Made by a program: the position numbers and the translations under genes. Shown here in pieces: positions 47,878 to 56,188 of a stretch of DNA of 64,000 nt (position 1 is the stretch's first letter; each line of letters begins with the position of its first letter). The stretch comes from Rhodospirillaceae bacterium. Lineage in GTDB: Bacteria; Pseudomonadota; Alphaproteobacteria; Rhodospirillales; Rhodospirillaceae. The stretch lies in the NCBI GenBank assembly GCA_040219235.1, contig JAVJSV010000012.1, positions 682,001 through 746,000 on the forward strand, read 5' to 3'. The notes beneath the pieces were generated by a model, which did no database searches, had not been told where the DNA came from, and worked only from the letters and a program-made list of their open reading frames with translations.

Positions 47878-48630
47878 ATGATCGCAACATTGCGATTTGT
47901 TCTTCTCACCGCTTTAAGAGACCGGCTCTTTGCCGGTCTCTTTGCGTTGGTGGCTGTGGGATTTGCCATGGCGATCTACTTGGGCGATGCCGCGCTGGTT
48001 GAAAAAGGCCAGACAACGGTGGTGTATGCCGGGGGTGCGGCGCGCACCATACTCATTCTTGGCCTCATTATTTTTCAGGCATTTCATATTCAGCGCCTCT
48101 ATGAAACCCGTGAAATCGAGGCGGTCCTCTCCCGCGCCATATCGCGGGAAGCGTTCATTGTCGCCTATTGGGCGGGCTTTGCCTTGGTGGCGGTGTTGCT
48201 CGCCGCGCCTATTATTGCTCTGGTGTTTCTCTTTCAGTCGTCGCTGGAAGGCGCGGTTTGGTGGGCGCTCAGCCTGGTGCTCGAAGCGTTTATTATCATT
48301 GCGTTTGCCATGTTTGCGGGGATCACGCTGGAAAAAGCAGTGCCAGCGGTGTTTGCAACCATTGGGTTCTATGGGCTTAGCCGCCTGATGAGTTTTTTTA
48401 TGTCCATCAGCGAAGGGACAAGCCTGGACGGGGTGAACGTGATTACCGTTCCCTTAAGCGAGCTGGTTGCGTTGCTGGTCCCGCGTCTTGATCTGTTTGC
48501 GCAAACCCGGTGGCTGGTCTATGGCCCAGGTGACATTGATTCACTGTTTATTCTGATTGGTCAGACAGTGCTTTACGTTGGGCTTTTGTTGTTCGCGGCC
48601 ATGTTTGATTTACGGCGAAAACGGTTTTGA
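47878..48630 (+). CDS. ABC-2 type permease in the pilus locus
   Basis: A 250-residue membrane protein with about six hydrophobic segments and an ABC-2-like topology (ALRDRLFAGLFALVAVGFA at the start, then LVAVLLAAPIIALVFLFQ). The short cytoplasmic stretch YETREIEAVLSRAISREAF after the second segment matches ABC-2 permeases that handle envelope cargo. No ATPase gene is next to it; the only candidate in the pilus locus is 10 kb downstream at 58886. The pair recalls PilI and PilH of Myxococcus, where an ABC transporter is needed for pilus assembly. The assignment is by analogy. Confidence 0.78.
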   Translation: MIATLRFVLLTALRDRLFAGLFALVAVGFAMAIYLGDAALVEKGQTTVVYAGGAARTILILGLIIFQAFHIQRLYETREIEAVLSRAISREAFIVAYWAGFALVAVLLAAPIIALVFLFQSSLEGAVWWALSLVLEAFIIIAFAMFAGITLEKAVPAVFATIGFYGLSRLMSFFMSISEGTSLDGVNVITVPLSELVALLVPRLDLFAQTRWLVYGPGDIDSLFILIGQTVLYVGLLLFAAMFDLRRKRF

Positions 48631-49367
48631 CCATGCGTAAAATTCTAGACCTGCGCAAAATCTGGATCTTCAACGGTCTGCTGATTGCCTTTGCTGTGGG
48701 GCAGGCCACGCTGTCGTGGACCATCCGGGATGTCCGCCCGACGCTCGGCATTCTGCCAGACTTACCCCAACAGCAGGCCGCTGAGGCTCTGGCGTTCGGC
48801 GATCATCAGTTCCTCTACCGGTATCTGGCGCTCACATTACAAAACGCGGGCGACAATGGCGGTCGGGTGACCCCACTGAAAAACTATGACTACGACAAAG
48901 TGGTGGCGTGGCTACGGCTGCTGGATGGCCTGGACCACAACTCCCATTGGGTGATCGCCATGGCCAATGGCTACTTTGGGCAGACCCAGACGATTGAAGA
49001 TGTCGCGCCGATTGTCCGGTTCATGCAGGAAAATGTCGCGCACCGGCCAGACTTGAAATGGCCCTGGCTGGTGAATGCGATTCACTTGTCCCGGCACCGC
49101 TTAAAAAACGACTGGCTGGCCCTGGACGCGGCGCGGCAGTTAGCGACCTACGACTACCCCGAAATGAACGCGGCCTCCTTGCAGATGCCAGCACTTGTTC
49201 TGGATGATCTGCAGCAGTACGAGTCGGCTAAATACGAGATTGAAGCGTTGCGCGGTCTTGCCGGTCGAACCTTCAGGCCAGAGGAGAAAGCGTGGATGGC
49301 CGCTTTTGTTGATTTAATGGTCAGCCAGATTGAAGCTCAAAATGCTGGTCTTCAGTCTCAAAAATAG
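48627..49367 (+). CDS. Membrane-anchored protein of unknown function coupled to the ABC permease
   Basis: A 246-residue protein with one N-terminal membrane segment (about residues 12-30) and a helical soluble part on the outer side with TPR-like spacing. I recognise no family. It starts inside the permease stop codon as ATGA, so it is made with the permease. By position it could be the third component of a PilGHI-like transporter, but no sequence match supports that. It is the last gene before the prepilin cluster. Confidence 0.75.
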   Translation: MTMRKILDLRKIWIFNGLLIAFAVGQATLSWTIRDVRPTLGILPDLPQQQAAEALAFGDHQFLYRYLALTLQNAGDNGGRVTPLKNYDYDKVVAWLRLLDGLDHNSHWVIAMANGYFGQTQTIEDVAPIVRFMQENVAHRPDLKWPWLVNAIHLSRHRLKNDWLALDAARQLATYDYPEMNAASLQMPALVLDDLQQYESAKYEIEALRGLAGRTFRPEEKAWMAAFVDLMVSQIEAQNAGLQSQK

Positions 49368-49469
49368 GATTCCCCTGGCTACAAGACCCACTTAAAAGTG
49401 AGGCATTTAGGGCTTTTTCAAGTCGCCAATGTGCTATGCTGAGAATGGTGTGTATTATCTAAAACACGC

Positions 49470-49485
49470 TGGCATTTGCTTAGCC
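49470..49485 (+). promoter_or_regulatory. Candidate sigma-54 promoter of the first prepilin
   Basis: TGGCATTTGCTTAGCC has the GG and GC doublets 10 bases apart and keeps TGGCA; the -12 element reads TAGC instead of TTGC. It lies about 92 bases before the prepilin ATG. Pilin genes are often RpoN-dependent, which favours it, but no activator site is visible and similar sites are not seen before the other two prepilins. Confidence 0.35.
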
Positions 49486-49576
49486 TGTATGTTAGAAAAT
49501 AAATGACTCGAGCAGCTATTCTATTGTTGAGAGCAATAAGCTCAATGCTCGCGTAACAGTTTTTAGGGGGACTATA

Positions 49577-50320
49577 ATGTTAGGAATTACCCACGCAGGT
49601 AAGGCGGGTCAGTCAGGTTTTACCCTGATTGAAATGTCTATCGTTTTGGTAATTATTGGCTTGATCATCGGCGGCATCTTGAAGGGTCAAGAGATCATCG
49701 AAAGCAGCCGTCAGAAAAACGTCATCACACAAATTGACGCCGTGCGGGCAGCTATAAACACTTTTGCTGATAAATATAACGCTTTGCCTGGAGACTATGG
49801 TTCTGCTTCAACGCGCATTAGCGGCGCGCTTTCTGGGACTGATGGTAATGACAATGGTATTATTGGCGGAACAGTAGCTCTGACTGCTATCGCAAATTCT
49901 GGCGAAAACTTAGATTTCTTTAATCATCTCGCTGGTGCTGAACTTCTCTCGGGGACCACTATAGGGACGGTTGGCAGCGCTTTCGGCGATGGCGCGGCAT
50001 TGCCTGCTGTTGCAGTTCCCGGTGCAGGCATGACCATGGCGTATTCTGACCATGCTGTGTTGGCAAGTTCCAGTCGTCAAACTCATTGGCTACGAGTTCA
50101 TAAAGCCCCATCAACAACGATTTCTACTGCTGCTGCTAGCGGTGCCTTCACTGGTAAATCTCTATTCCAAATTGATCTTAAAGTTGATGATGGTGTTGGT
50201 TTTCAAGGAAACACTAGGGTATTAGAGACCAATGCTGCCTGCGCTACGGGTACAACCGGTCTTTACGTTGCTCTCGGGAATGATCAGTTTTGCACGGGGT
50301 ACTTCGAACTCCTGCAATAG
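49577..50320 (+). CDS. Type IV prepilin, tandem copy 1
   Basis: A 247-residue prepilin. After a 14-residue leader the cleavage site is SG-FTLIEMSIVLVIIG with Glu at +5. The hydrophobic helix LVIIGLIIGGIL is followed by an amphipathic helix and the motif YNALPGDYG. The C-terminal Cys pair (CATGTT and CTGYFELLQ) should form a disulfide loop. It closely matches the next two genes at the N-terminus, including DNA identity around the leader. A GGGGG ribosome-binding site precedes ATG 49577. It is probably a main pilus subunit. Confidence 0.92.
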   Translation: MLGITHAGKAGQSGFTLIEMSIVLVIIGLIIGGILKGQEIIESSRQKNVITQIDAVRAAINTFADKYNALPGDYGSASTRISGALSGTDGNDNGIIGGTVALTAIANSGENLDFFNHLAGAELLSGTTIGTVGSAFGDGAALPAVAVPGAGMTMAYSDHAVLASSSRQTHWLRVHKAPSTTISTAAASGAFTGKSLFQIDLKVDDGVGFQGNTRVLETNAACATGTTGLYVALGNDQFCTGYFELLQ

Positions 50321-50346
50321 GTATTACAAATTATAATTCCATCATT

Positions 50347-50371
50347 AAGAGGCCTCCTGTGGGGGCCTCTT
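50347..50371 (+). terminator. Intrinsic terminator after prepilin copy 1
   Basis: AAGAGGCC (50347-50354) and GGCCTCTT (50364-50371) form a perfect 8-bp stem with a 9-nt loop, followed by TCTTATTG. It lies 27 bases after the stop. Confidence 0.85.
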
Positions 50372-50512
50372 TCTTATTGTCACCACTATTCAAATCAACT
50401 AGCATCTTCTTACAATAATTGAAGCTCAGTTGTGCATATTCAGCACCACTTGCTAAATTAAATTTTGTAGCTGCATCTGCGGCTTGTTTGCTTGATAACA
50501 TTGGGGGCAATA

Positions 50513-51268
50513 ATGCTAGGCATTCATTCATTAAATCGAAATTCATCGCGTGGTTTTACGCTTATTGAGATGTCTATTGTTTTGGTCATTATTGGCCTGA
50601 TTATCGGCGGTATCTTGAAGGGGCAAGAAATCATCGAAAGCAGCCGGCAGAAGAACATTATAACACAAATCGATGCCGTTCGGTCTGCTGTAAACACGTT
50701 TGCTGATAAGTATCAGGCGCTTCCTGGTGATTACAGGTTAGCTCAGACGCGCGTTCTTGCGGGCCTTAACGACGGTGACTCTGATGGTATCATCGGCGCT
50801 GCTACGGGTGTTGCAACGCTGGCCAACTTGAATTCTGTGACTGGTGCAGCCGACGAAAATCCGCATTTCTTTAACCACTTGGCCGCAGCTGAGCTATTGT
50901 CCGGCACAACCATTGGCGGTGCGACGAATACATTCAATGACACTTCTGCGTTCCCAGCCACCGCTATTCCTGGCACGGGCATGACGATGGCATATGGCCC
51001 TCACATTCCGCCAGCTAATACAAACGCAGCTCGGACCAGTCACTGGTTACGTATTCATAAGAACGCCGGCGGAAACGTCACGCAGGACGCTACTGGTGGG
51101 GCATTTACAGGCAAATCCTTGTTCCAAATTGATCTCAAAATTGATGATGGTTCAGCAGGAAATGGATCAACGCGTTCTGCTGGTGTAACATCGGCTGACT
51201 GTTCAACGGCTTATGATGCGCTTGGAAACACACAAGAATGCGTGGGTTATTTCGAATTGCTCAAGTAA
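50513..51268 (+). CDS. Type IV prepilin, tandem copy 2
   Basis: About 251 residues from ATG 50513 (MLGIHSL), which is 14 residues before the cleavage site RG-FTLIEMS and has GGGGGC upstream; the frame extends to 50492. Features match copy 1: Glu at +5, the block KGQEIIESSRQKN, YQALPGDY, and the C-terminal Cys pair (ADCSTAYDA and CVGYFELLK). The middle domain differs clearly from copy 1, so the pair has diverged in the exposed part. It is followed by its own terminator. Confidence 0.91.
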   Translation: MLGIHSLNRNSSRGFTLIEMSIVLVIIGLIIGGILKGQEIIESSRQKNIITQIDAVRSAVNTFADKYQALPGDYRLAQTRVLAGLNDGDSDGIIGAATGVATLANLNSVTGAADENPHFFNHLAAAELLSGTTIGGATNTFNDTSAFPATAIPGTGMTMAYGPHIPPANTNAARTSHWLRIHKNAGGNVTQDATGGAFTGKSLFQIDLKIDDGSAGNGSTRSAGVTSADCSTAYDALGNTQECVGYFELLK

Positions 51269-51301
51269 GCTTCGAGCACACTATTACTGAGAAAAGAATT
51301 T

Positions 51302-51329
51302 GAAAGAGGCCCCCCAGTGGGCCTCTTTC
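51302..51329 (+). terminator. Intrinsic terminator after prepilin copy 2
   Basis: GAAAGAGGCC (51302-51311) pairs perfectly with GGCCTCTTTC (51320-51329), loop 8 nt, followed by TGCTTTTC. It resembles the terminator of copy 1, including AAGAGGCC. Confidence 0.85.
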
Positions 51330-51529
51330 TGCTTTTCAGGGTCGCTTAAATCTCGTACGATCAAAAGAACAGGCTTATGGGGCAAGCTTTGGGCGTTTGG
51401 ATGGGGGTAACCTTAAGCTGACGTGTTAAGGCTTCAGTCTGCTGTTTTATGTTGGAGTCATGCCGCGTTTAAGTGGTACCCTCATTAAGATAGCAGGCGT
51501 TAAACTAGACGTGTTAATGGGGGATAAGC

Positions 51530-52294
51530 ATGCTCGGCATATACACTTTGCCAAAGCGCAATCATCGGGGATTTACCCTGATCGAAATGTCGATCGTACT
51601 GATCATCATTGGCTTGATTATTGGTGGCATCTTAAAAGGCCAGGAAGTTATTGAAGCGTCCCGTCAGAAGGCGATCATTAACCAGATCGACGAAGTGCGT
51701 GCGTCTATCAATACCTTTGCAGACAAATACAGTGCTTTGCCCGGTGATTATTTGCGGGCTACGGAGCGTCTTCGTCCCGACATGATTGATGGCAGCGGCG
51801 ATGGCATCATCGGTGTCGGTGATCTTGATGGTGTCAGTGAGGTGGCGAGCGAGCCCTCCAATACCGAAGAATACGTCGAGTTCTGGAATCAATTGGCGGC
51901 GGCCCGCCTTATTTCAGGAACACGCATCCTGACCAACTCAACGCCGGACTTCTTTGGCGAAGGTAGCCCGTTCCCAGAATCAGATATTCCAGGCTCCGGC
52001 ATGACGGTTGTCTATGGCAACTATGATGTTGATACCAATATCGAACGCCGGACGCACTGGTTAAGGATTCAAAAAGCACTTGGTGAAGTCGGCCGGGCCA
52101 CGGAGTCTATGTCACCAAAAATGATGTTTGAAATTGATGTCAAAATGGATGACAGCATCGGAACAGATGGCACCGTCCGTGTCGCAACCGGCAATGGCAC
52201 ACCCATCGGGTCATGCGTTGAAGATATCACGGGTGAGTACTATGCCTTTGACGACGAAGTGCAGTGCGTCGGCTATTTCGAGATGCTTGAGTAG
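51530..52294 (+). CDS. Type IV prepilin, tandem copy 3
   Basis: A 254-residue prepilin with leader cleavage RG-FTLIEMSIVLIIIG after 14 residues and GGGGG before ATG 51530. It keeps KGQEVIEASRQKA and YSALPGDYL, and the C-terminal Cys pair (GSCVEDI and CVGYFEMLE). Its DNA and middle domain are the most distinct of the three copies and slightly more GC-rich. Two hairpins follow its stop. The three copies may be alternative pilus subunits or one major and two minor pilins. Confidence 0.91.
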   Translation: MLGIYTLPKRNHRGFTLIEMSIVLIIIGLIIGGILKGQEVIEASRQKAIINQIDEVRASINTFADKYSALPGDYLRATERLRPDMIDGSGDGIIGVGDLDGVSEVASEPSNTEEYVEFWNQLAAARLISGTRILTNSTPDFFGEGSPFPESDIPGSGMTVVYGNYDVDTNIERRTHWLRIQKALGEVGRATESMSPKMMFEIDVKMDDSIGTDGTVRVATGNGTPIGSCVEDITGEYYAFDDEVQCVGYFEMLE

Positions 52295-52309
52295 GTTTCT
52301 ATTTCTCTT

Positions 52310-52363
52310 GCGCAGGTCGTTTTTGCCTGCGCCATTTCTGACGGGCGCTTGAATAGCGCCCGT
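52310..52363 (+). terminator. Tandem hairpins after prepilin copy 3
   Basis: The first stem is GCGCAGG (52310-52316) with CCTGCGC (52326-52332). The second is ACGGGCGC (52341-52348) with GCGCCCGT (52356-52363), followed by TGTGGTTTG. Together they probably separate copy 3 from the next gene, although the T runs are weak. Confidence 0.6.
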
Positions 52364-52412
52364 TGTGGTTTGTGGGCTATAGCGGCGGCTTTAAACTCCA
52401 TTGGTTAGGCGA

Positions 52413-53138
52413 ATGTCAAAAAGCAAACAAAGGATAACAAGATCAAAAACCACCTTGCATACTGCAGCCATGCTCGGTTTTGGCGGTATAGAATTGATCA
52501 TAAATATTATTCTGATTGGCATCGTATTTATGCTTTTACTTAAGGCGGAAGCTGGCATTGATTACATCGGCGGCGTATTCACCGCGCGACGCATAGAAAC
52601 GATTCAGCTGCTCGTGTTCAGCTATCGTGAAGATCATTCGTTTTTACCCGGAGACGACCCGCTCGCCCCCCGCCGTTTTCGGCGCGACGTTGCGCGCACC
52701 AAAACACTTTCCGGTAATTTTCGTGATCTCACCGATAACAGCGTCATTGATGGTGTTCTCTTGGATGATGACAATGAGGAAGGCGAGCAGTTCCGGGCCT
52801 GGCAAGACATGAGGTTCTCGGGAAAAATCGATGGCGACCCCGCGTTAACAGGCTTGGCCGCGTTGCCGAACAATCTCTTCGGCGGGGTTTACGCGTTCGA
52901 TGGTGGCAACCTGGGTATGGAGGACGGCTCGCTTTGCTTAACGCGCCTTCCCGGATTGACCGCAGAAGTTATCGACCAACAACTAGATGATGGCGTTATC
53001 AATACCGGAAATGTGGTTTCCTCGTCCAAGTTGCCAGAAACCCCTGATCAAGATTTCGGTCATTACGATGAGCCGGACTCTGAGGCGTACGATCCGGATA
53101 AAAGATACCTGCTCTGTACGACCCAATTGCCGCTTTAA
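52413..53138 (+). CDS. Divergent prepilin-like protein in the pilus locus
   Basis: From ATG 52413 the protein has about 241 residues. It has a long basic leader of 22 residues, then LG-FGGIELIINIILIGIVFM. Gly at -1, Phe at +1 and Glu at +5 keep the prepilin pattern although FTLIEMS is lost. The following hydrophobic helix, the SFLPGDDP segment (like LPGDY in the tandem prepilins) and two distal cysteines (SLCLTRL, LLCTTQL) support a minor pilin. A TTG at 52401 is another possible start. It follows prepilin copy 3 and precedes the assembly ATPase. Confidence 0.7.
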   Translation: MSKSKQRITRSKTTLHTAAMLGFGGIELIINIILIGIVFMLLLKAEAGIDYIGGVFTARRIETIQLLVFSYREDHSFLPGDDPLAPRRFRRDVARTKTLSGNFRDLTDNSVIDGVLLDDDNEEGEQFRAWQDMRFSGKIDGDPALTGLAALPNNLFGGVYAFDGGNLGMEDGSLCLTRLPGLTAEVIDQQLDDGVINTGNVVSSSKLPETPDQDFGHYDEPDSEAYDPDKRYLLCTTQLPL

Positions 53139-53212
53139 GCCCTCGAAAACCGCCACAGAGTAGTATAGGATTTACCCCATAAATCCGGTCATCTAGCGGG
53201 GGGACTGACATA

Positions 53213-54946
53213 ATGGACGGAAATCAAACAGACGCGCCAACGGCGGGTGCCAAGCCAGCCCGTATGGGCGATCTCTTGGTCGAGCGGGGATTAATTTCCA
53301 AAGACCAGTTGGAAGTCGCCTTCCAGGAGAAAGAGAAATCCAACAAGCTCCTGGGTGAATTGCTCGTCGAGTTGGGCTTCATCACCGAACAGGCCCTCTC
53401 CGCGGTTCTTGCTGAAAGTTCTGGTTTCCAGCGCTTCGTTCCCGGATCAACGGTTGTCGAGGCAGAAGCCCTCAGTCATCTGCCTAAAGAAGCATCGCAA
53501 CGCTATCGCGCGTTCCCGGTTTCCTTTGACGGCAAGAACCTCCGCTTGGCCATGGTGGATATTTATGACGTTCTCGCCATTGATAAGGTGAAACGCTTTT
53601 TCCCGGCGGGCACCGATATTACGCCGCTGGTGTGCTCCGACACCGAAGTTCAGCAGGCCATTGATCAGTACTACGGCCACGAACTTTCCATCGAGGGCAT
53701 TCTTCGTGAGATTGAATCCTTAGAGGACGGTGACGAAGAAGAGGAAATGCAATACACCGAAGAAACCGAGGGCGGGTATCTCCATCCTTTGGTGCGACTG
53801 GTCAATGCCATTCTTTTGGATGCCATCAAAATGGGTGGCTCCGATTTGCACTTTGAACCAGAAGGCAACTTCCTGCGTTTGCGCTATCGTATTGATGGCG
53901 TGATGACCCAGATTCGAACGCTGCACAAGCGTCACTGGGGCGCCGCCTCTCACCGTATTAAGCTGATGGCGGGCATGAACATTGCGGACCGCATGAACCC
54001 GCAAGACGGGCGCTTCACCCTTGAAGTCGGCAGCCGTAAGGTCGATTTTCGTGTGTCATCGCTGCCGACCATTCATGGCGAAAACGTCGTGCTGCGTATT
54101 CTCGATAAATCGCAAGCCTTGGTCACCATTGATAAGCTTGGGTATACCGAACACAATTTTAATCTGATTGACCGCATGACCAAGCGGCCCGAGGGGATCA
54201 TCATCGTCACGGGGCCTACGGGTTCGGGCAAAACAACAACCCTGTACGCCATGATGAATTACATCAACTCGCTGGATGTCAATATCATGACCCTGGAAGA
54301 CCCGGTTGAATATGAACTTCAACTCATCCGGCAGGCCCAGGTTAGAGAAGGCAGTTCTTTAAGTTTCTCTGACGGTATTCGTACGCTTATGCGTCAAGAC
54401 CCTGACATCATTCTCGTCGGTGAGGTGCGTGATTCTGGAACGGCGACCATGGCCCTGCGTGCGGCCATGACCGGTCACCAAGTTTACACCACCTTGCACA
54501 CCAACGATGCTGCGGGTTGTATTCCGCGTCTCATTGACCTGGGTCTCAAACCAAGCCTTATGGCCAATAATATTATTGGTATTATCGCGCAGCGGTTGGT
54601 TCGTAAGCTCTGTGGTAAGTGCAAAGAGATGGTTACTGCGACGGAGGAGGAGTGCAAGCTTCTCAACGTTGATCCCGCTAATCCGCCGCAAATTGCAAAA
54701 TCTGTGGGGTGTGATGATTGTCGTAAGTCTGGCTACAAAGGCCGTATTGCGGTTTCTGAAATCTTGCCCTTCAACGATGCCGTAGATGAATTGGTGCTGA
54801 AGGAAGCGCCGCTATCCCAGATCAAGGCTGCTGCGAAAGAAGCCGGTTTTGTGCCTATCGTTGATGATGCGACGACCAAGGTTTTGGCAGGAGTCACAAG
54901 CATAGCTGCCGCTATTAAAATCGTGGACTTCACGGATAGGCTTTAA
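53213..54946 (+). CDS. mshE: MshE/PilB-type pilus assembly ATPase
   Basis: A 577-residue hexameric motor of the GspE family. The N-terminal MshEN part has two repeats (ARMGDLLVERGLISKDQLEV and LLGELLVELGFITEQALSAV) that in MshE bind c-di-GMP. The ATPase core has Walker A VTGPTGSGKTTTLYAMM, the Asp box IMTLEDPVEYELQ and Walker B DIILVGEVRD. A four-Cys zinc motif lies at about residues 465-505 (CGKC and CDDCRKSGYKGR). It powers pilus extension. GGGGG-like ribosome-binding sequence precedes ATG 53213. Confidence 0.94.
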   Translation: MDGNQTDAPTAGAKPARMGDLLVERGLISKDQLEVAFQEKEKSNKLLGELLVELGFITEQALSAVLAESSGFQRFVPGSTVVEAEALSHLPKEASQRYRAFPVSFDGKNLRLAMVDIYDVLAIDKVKRFFPAGTDITPLVCSDTEVQQAIDQYYGHELSIEGILREIESLEDGDEEEEMQYTEETEGGYLHPLVRLVNAILLDAIKMGGSDLHFEPEGNFLRLRYRIDGVMTQIRTLHKRHWGAASHRIKLMAGMNIADRMNPQDGRFTLEVGSRKVDFRVSSLPTIHGENVVLRILDKSQALVTIDKLGYTEHNFNLIDRMTKRPEGIIIVTGPTGSGKTTTLYAMMNYINSLDVNIMTLEDPVEYELQLIRQAQVREGSSLSFSDGIRTLMRQDPDIILVGEVRDSGTATMALRAAMTGHQVYTTLHTNDAAGCIPRLIDLGLKPSLMANNIIGIIAQRLVRKLCGKCKEMVTATEEECKLLNVDPANPPQIAKSVGCDDCRKSGYKGRIAVSEILPFNDAVDELVLKEAPLSQIKAAAKEAGFVPIVDDATTKVLAGVTSIAAAIKIVDFTDRL

Positions 54947-54949
54947 TCT

Positions 54950-56158
54950 ATGGGTCAGTTTTCCTATCGCGCCATAAACAGTGCCGGGCGCACCGTTCGC
55001 GGTAAACTCAGTGCCAATAACGAGACAGATCTCTATCAGCAGTTAGAGCAGGTGAACCTGACTCTGATTGATAGCAAGGCCATCAAAGAAAAAGGCCTCG
55101 GTTCTGCGCTGGCCAGGGGTATATCCAACCGCGAAAAAATTCAGTTCTTTGTTCACCTGGAACAGCTGCAAGCTGCGGGTGTGCCGCTCATCGACTCTTT
55201 AACAGATGTGCGCGATAGCACGGATACGCCGCGTTTGCGGGACTTGACCTCTGAAATTCTGAGTGATGTCAGCCAGGGGGTTGCCCTCTCTACAGCTTTT
55301 GAGCGTCACCCAAAAGTTTTTGGTGAAATGTATGCGTCGTTGATCGCGGCCGGTGAGGAAAGTGGAAATCTAACAGCCTCCTTTCAGCATCTGACGCGCC
55401 ACACCAAATGGGATGACGCCATTAAGCAGCGGATCAAGAAGGCCGCGCGTTACCCGGTTATCGTGTTGGTCGTGATCTCGCTTATGCTCGGGTTTATGAT
55501 GACCTTTGTTGTGCCGGGTATTGTTGAATTTCTAAGGTCCAACGGCCAAGAGCTACCCCCTATTACTCTCGCGTTGATCGCCACCTCAGACTTCTTTGTG
55601 TCCAGTTGGTATGTTCTGCTGTTAACGCCAATCGTGATTATTGCAGTCATTTATACCGCCGTTAAATCGTCAGACCACATAGCCTACCTCGCATCCTGCT
55701 TTTCTTTGCGTATTCCTATTCTTGGTGATTTGTTTGCTAAGCTGGCACTTTCTCGGTTTTGTCACTTTTTTGCGGTGATGTTTCAAAGTGGGGTGCCAAT
55801 TTTGCAGTGCTTGGAAACGGCCCAGCGTGTTGTTGCAAACCGATGCCTTGAAGAATCTATGAAACTGGTCAGGGAGCAAGTCCAGAACGGCGAGCCCCTG
55901 TCGGACGCAATGAGAAATTCTGGCCAGTTCCCCAGCCTGGTCTTACGAATGGTCAAAATCGGTGAGGACAGTGGTAATCTTGGCGGTGTGCTGGACAATG
56001 TGACGGACTTTTATGACAAGGATGTTGATGAAGGTATTGACGCCATGATTGGTATGATTGAGCCCGCGATGACGGTAATCTCTGGTGTCATCATGGGATG
56101 GATCGTTATTGGCGTTATGGGCCCAATCTACGATAGTTTGGGGAATCTCGGGACGTAA
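54950..56158 (+). CDS. mshG: MshG/PilC-type inner membrane platform protein
   Basis: A 402-residue GspF-family protein. The N-terminus GQFSYRAINSAGRTVRG and the two-repeat layout, each repeat with membrane helices (about 168-190, 220-240 and 375-397), fit the platform on which the assembly ATPase acts. AAGVPLIDSL and SGVPILQCLETAQRV are the two repeat signatures, and LIAAGEESGNL and VKIGEDSGNLGGVLDN the matching tails. It starts 3 bases after mshE, so the two are co-translated. Confidence 0.94.
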   Translation: MGQFSYRAINSAGRTVRGKLSANNETDLYQQLEQVNLTLIDSKAIKEKGLGSALARGISNREKIQFFVHLEQLQAAGVPLIDSLTDVRDSTDTPRLRDLTSEILSDVSQGVALSTAFERHPKVFGEMYASLIAAGEESGNLTASFQHLTRHTKWDDAIKQRIKKAARYPVIVLVVISLMLGFMMTFVVPGIVEFLRSNGQELPPITLALIATSDFFVSSWYVLLLTPIVIIAVIYTAVKSSDHIAYLASCFSLRIPILGDLFAKLALSRFCHFFAVMFQSGVPILQCLETAQRVVANRCLEESMKLVREQVQNGEPLSDAMRNSGQFPSLVLRMVKIGEDSGNLGGVLDNVTDFYDKDVDEGIDAMIGMIEPAMTVISGVIMGWIVIGVMGPIYDSLGNLGT

Positions 56159-56188
56159 GGTCCAGGTCTCGAAAAGGGGGAAGGACGC

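Noticed and set aside
52401-53138. The fourth prepilin gene as a non-pilin hypothetical protein
   Set aside because: Although FTLIEMS is missing, the Gly/Phe/Glu pattern, hydrophobic helix, LPGD segment and position between prepilin and assembly ATPase genes favour a minor pilin.
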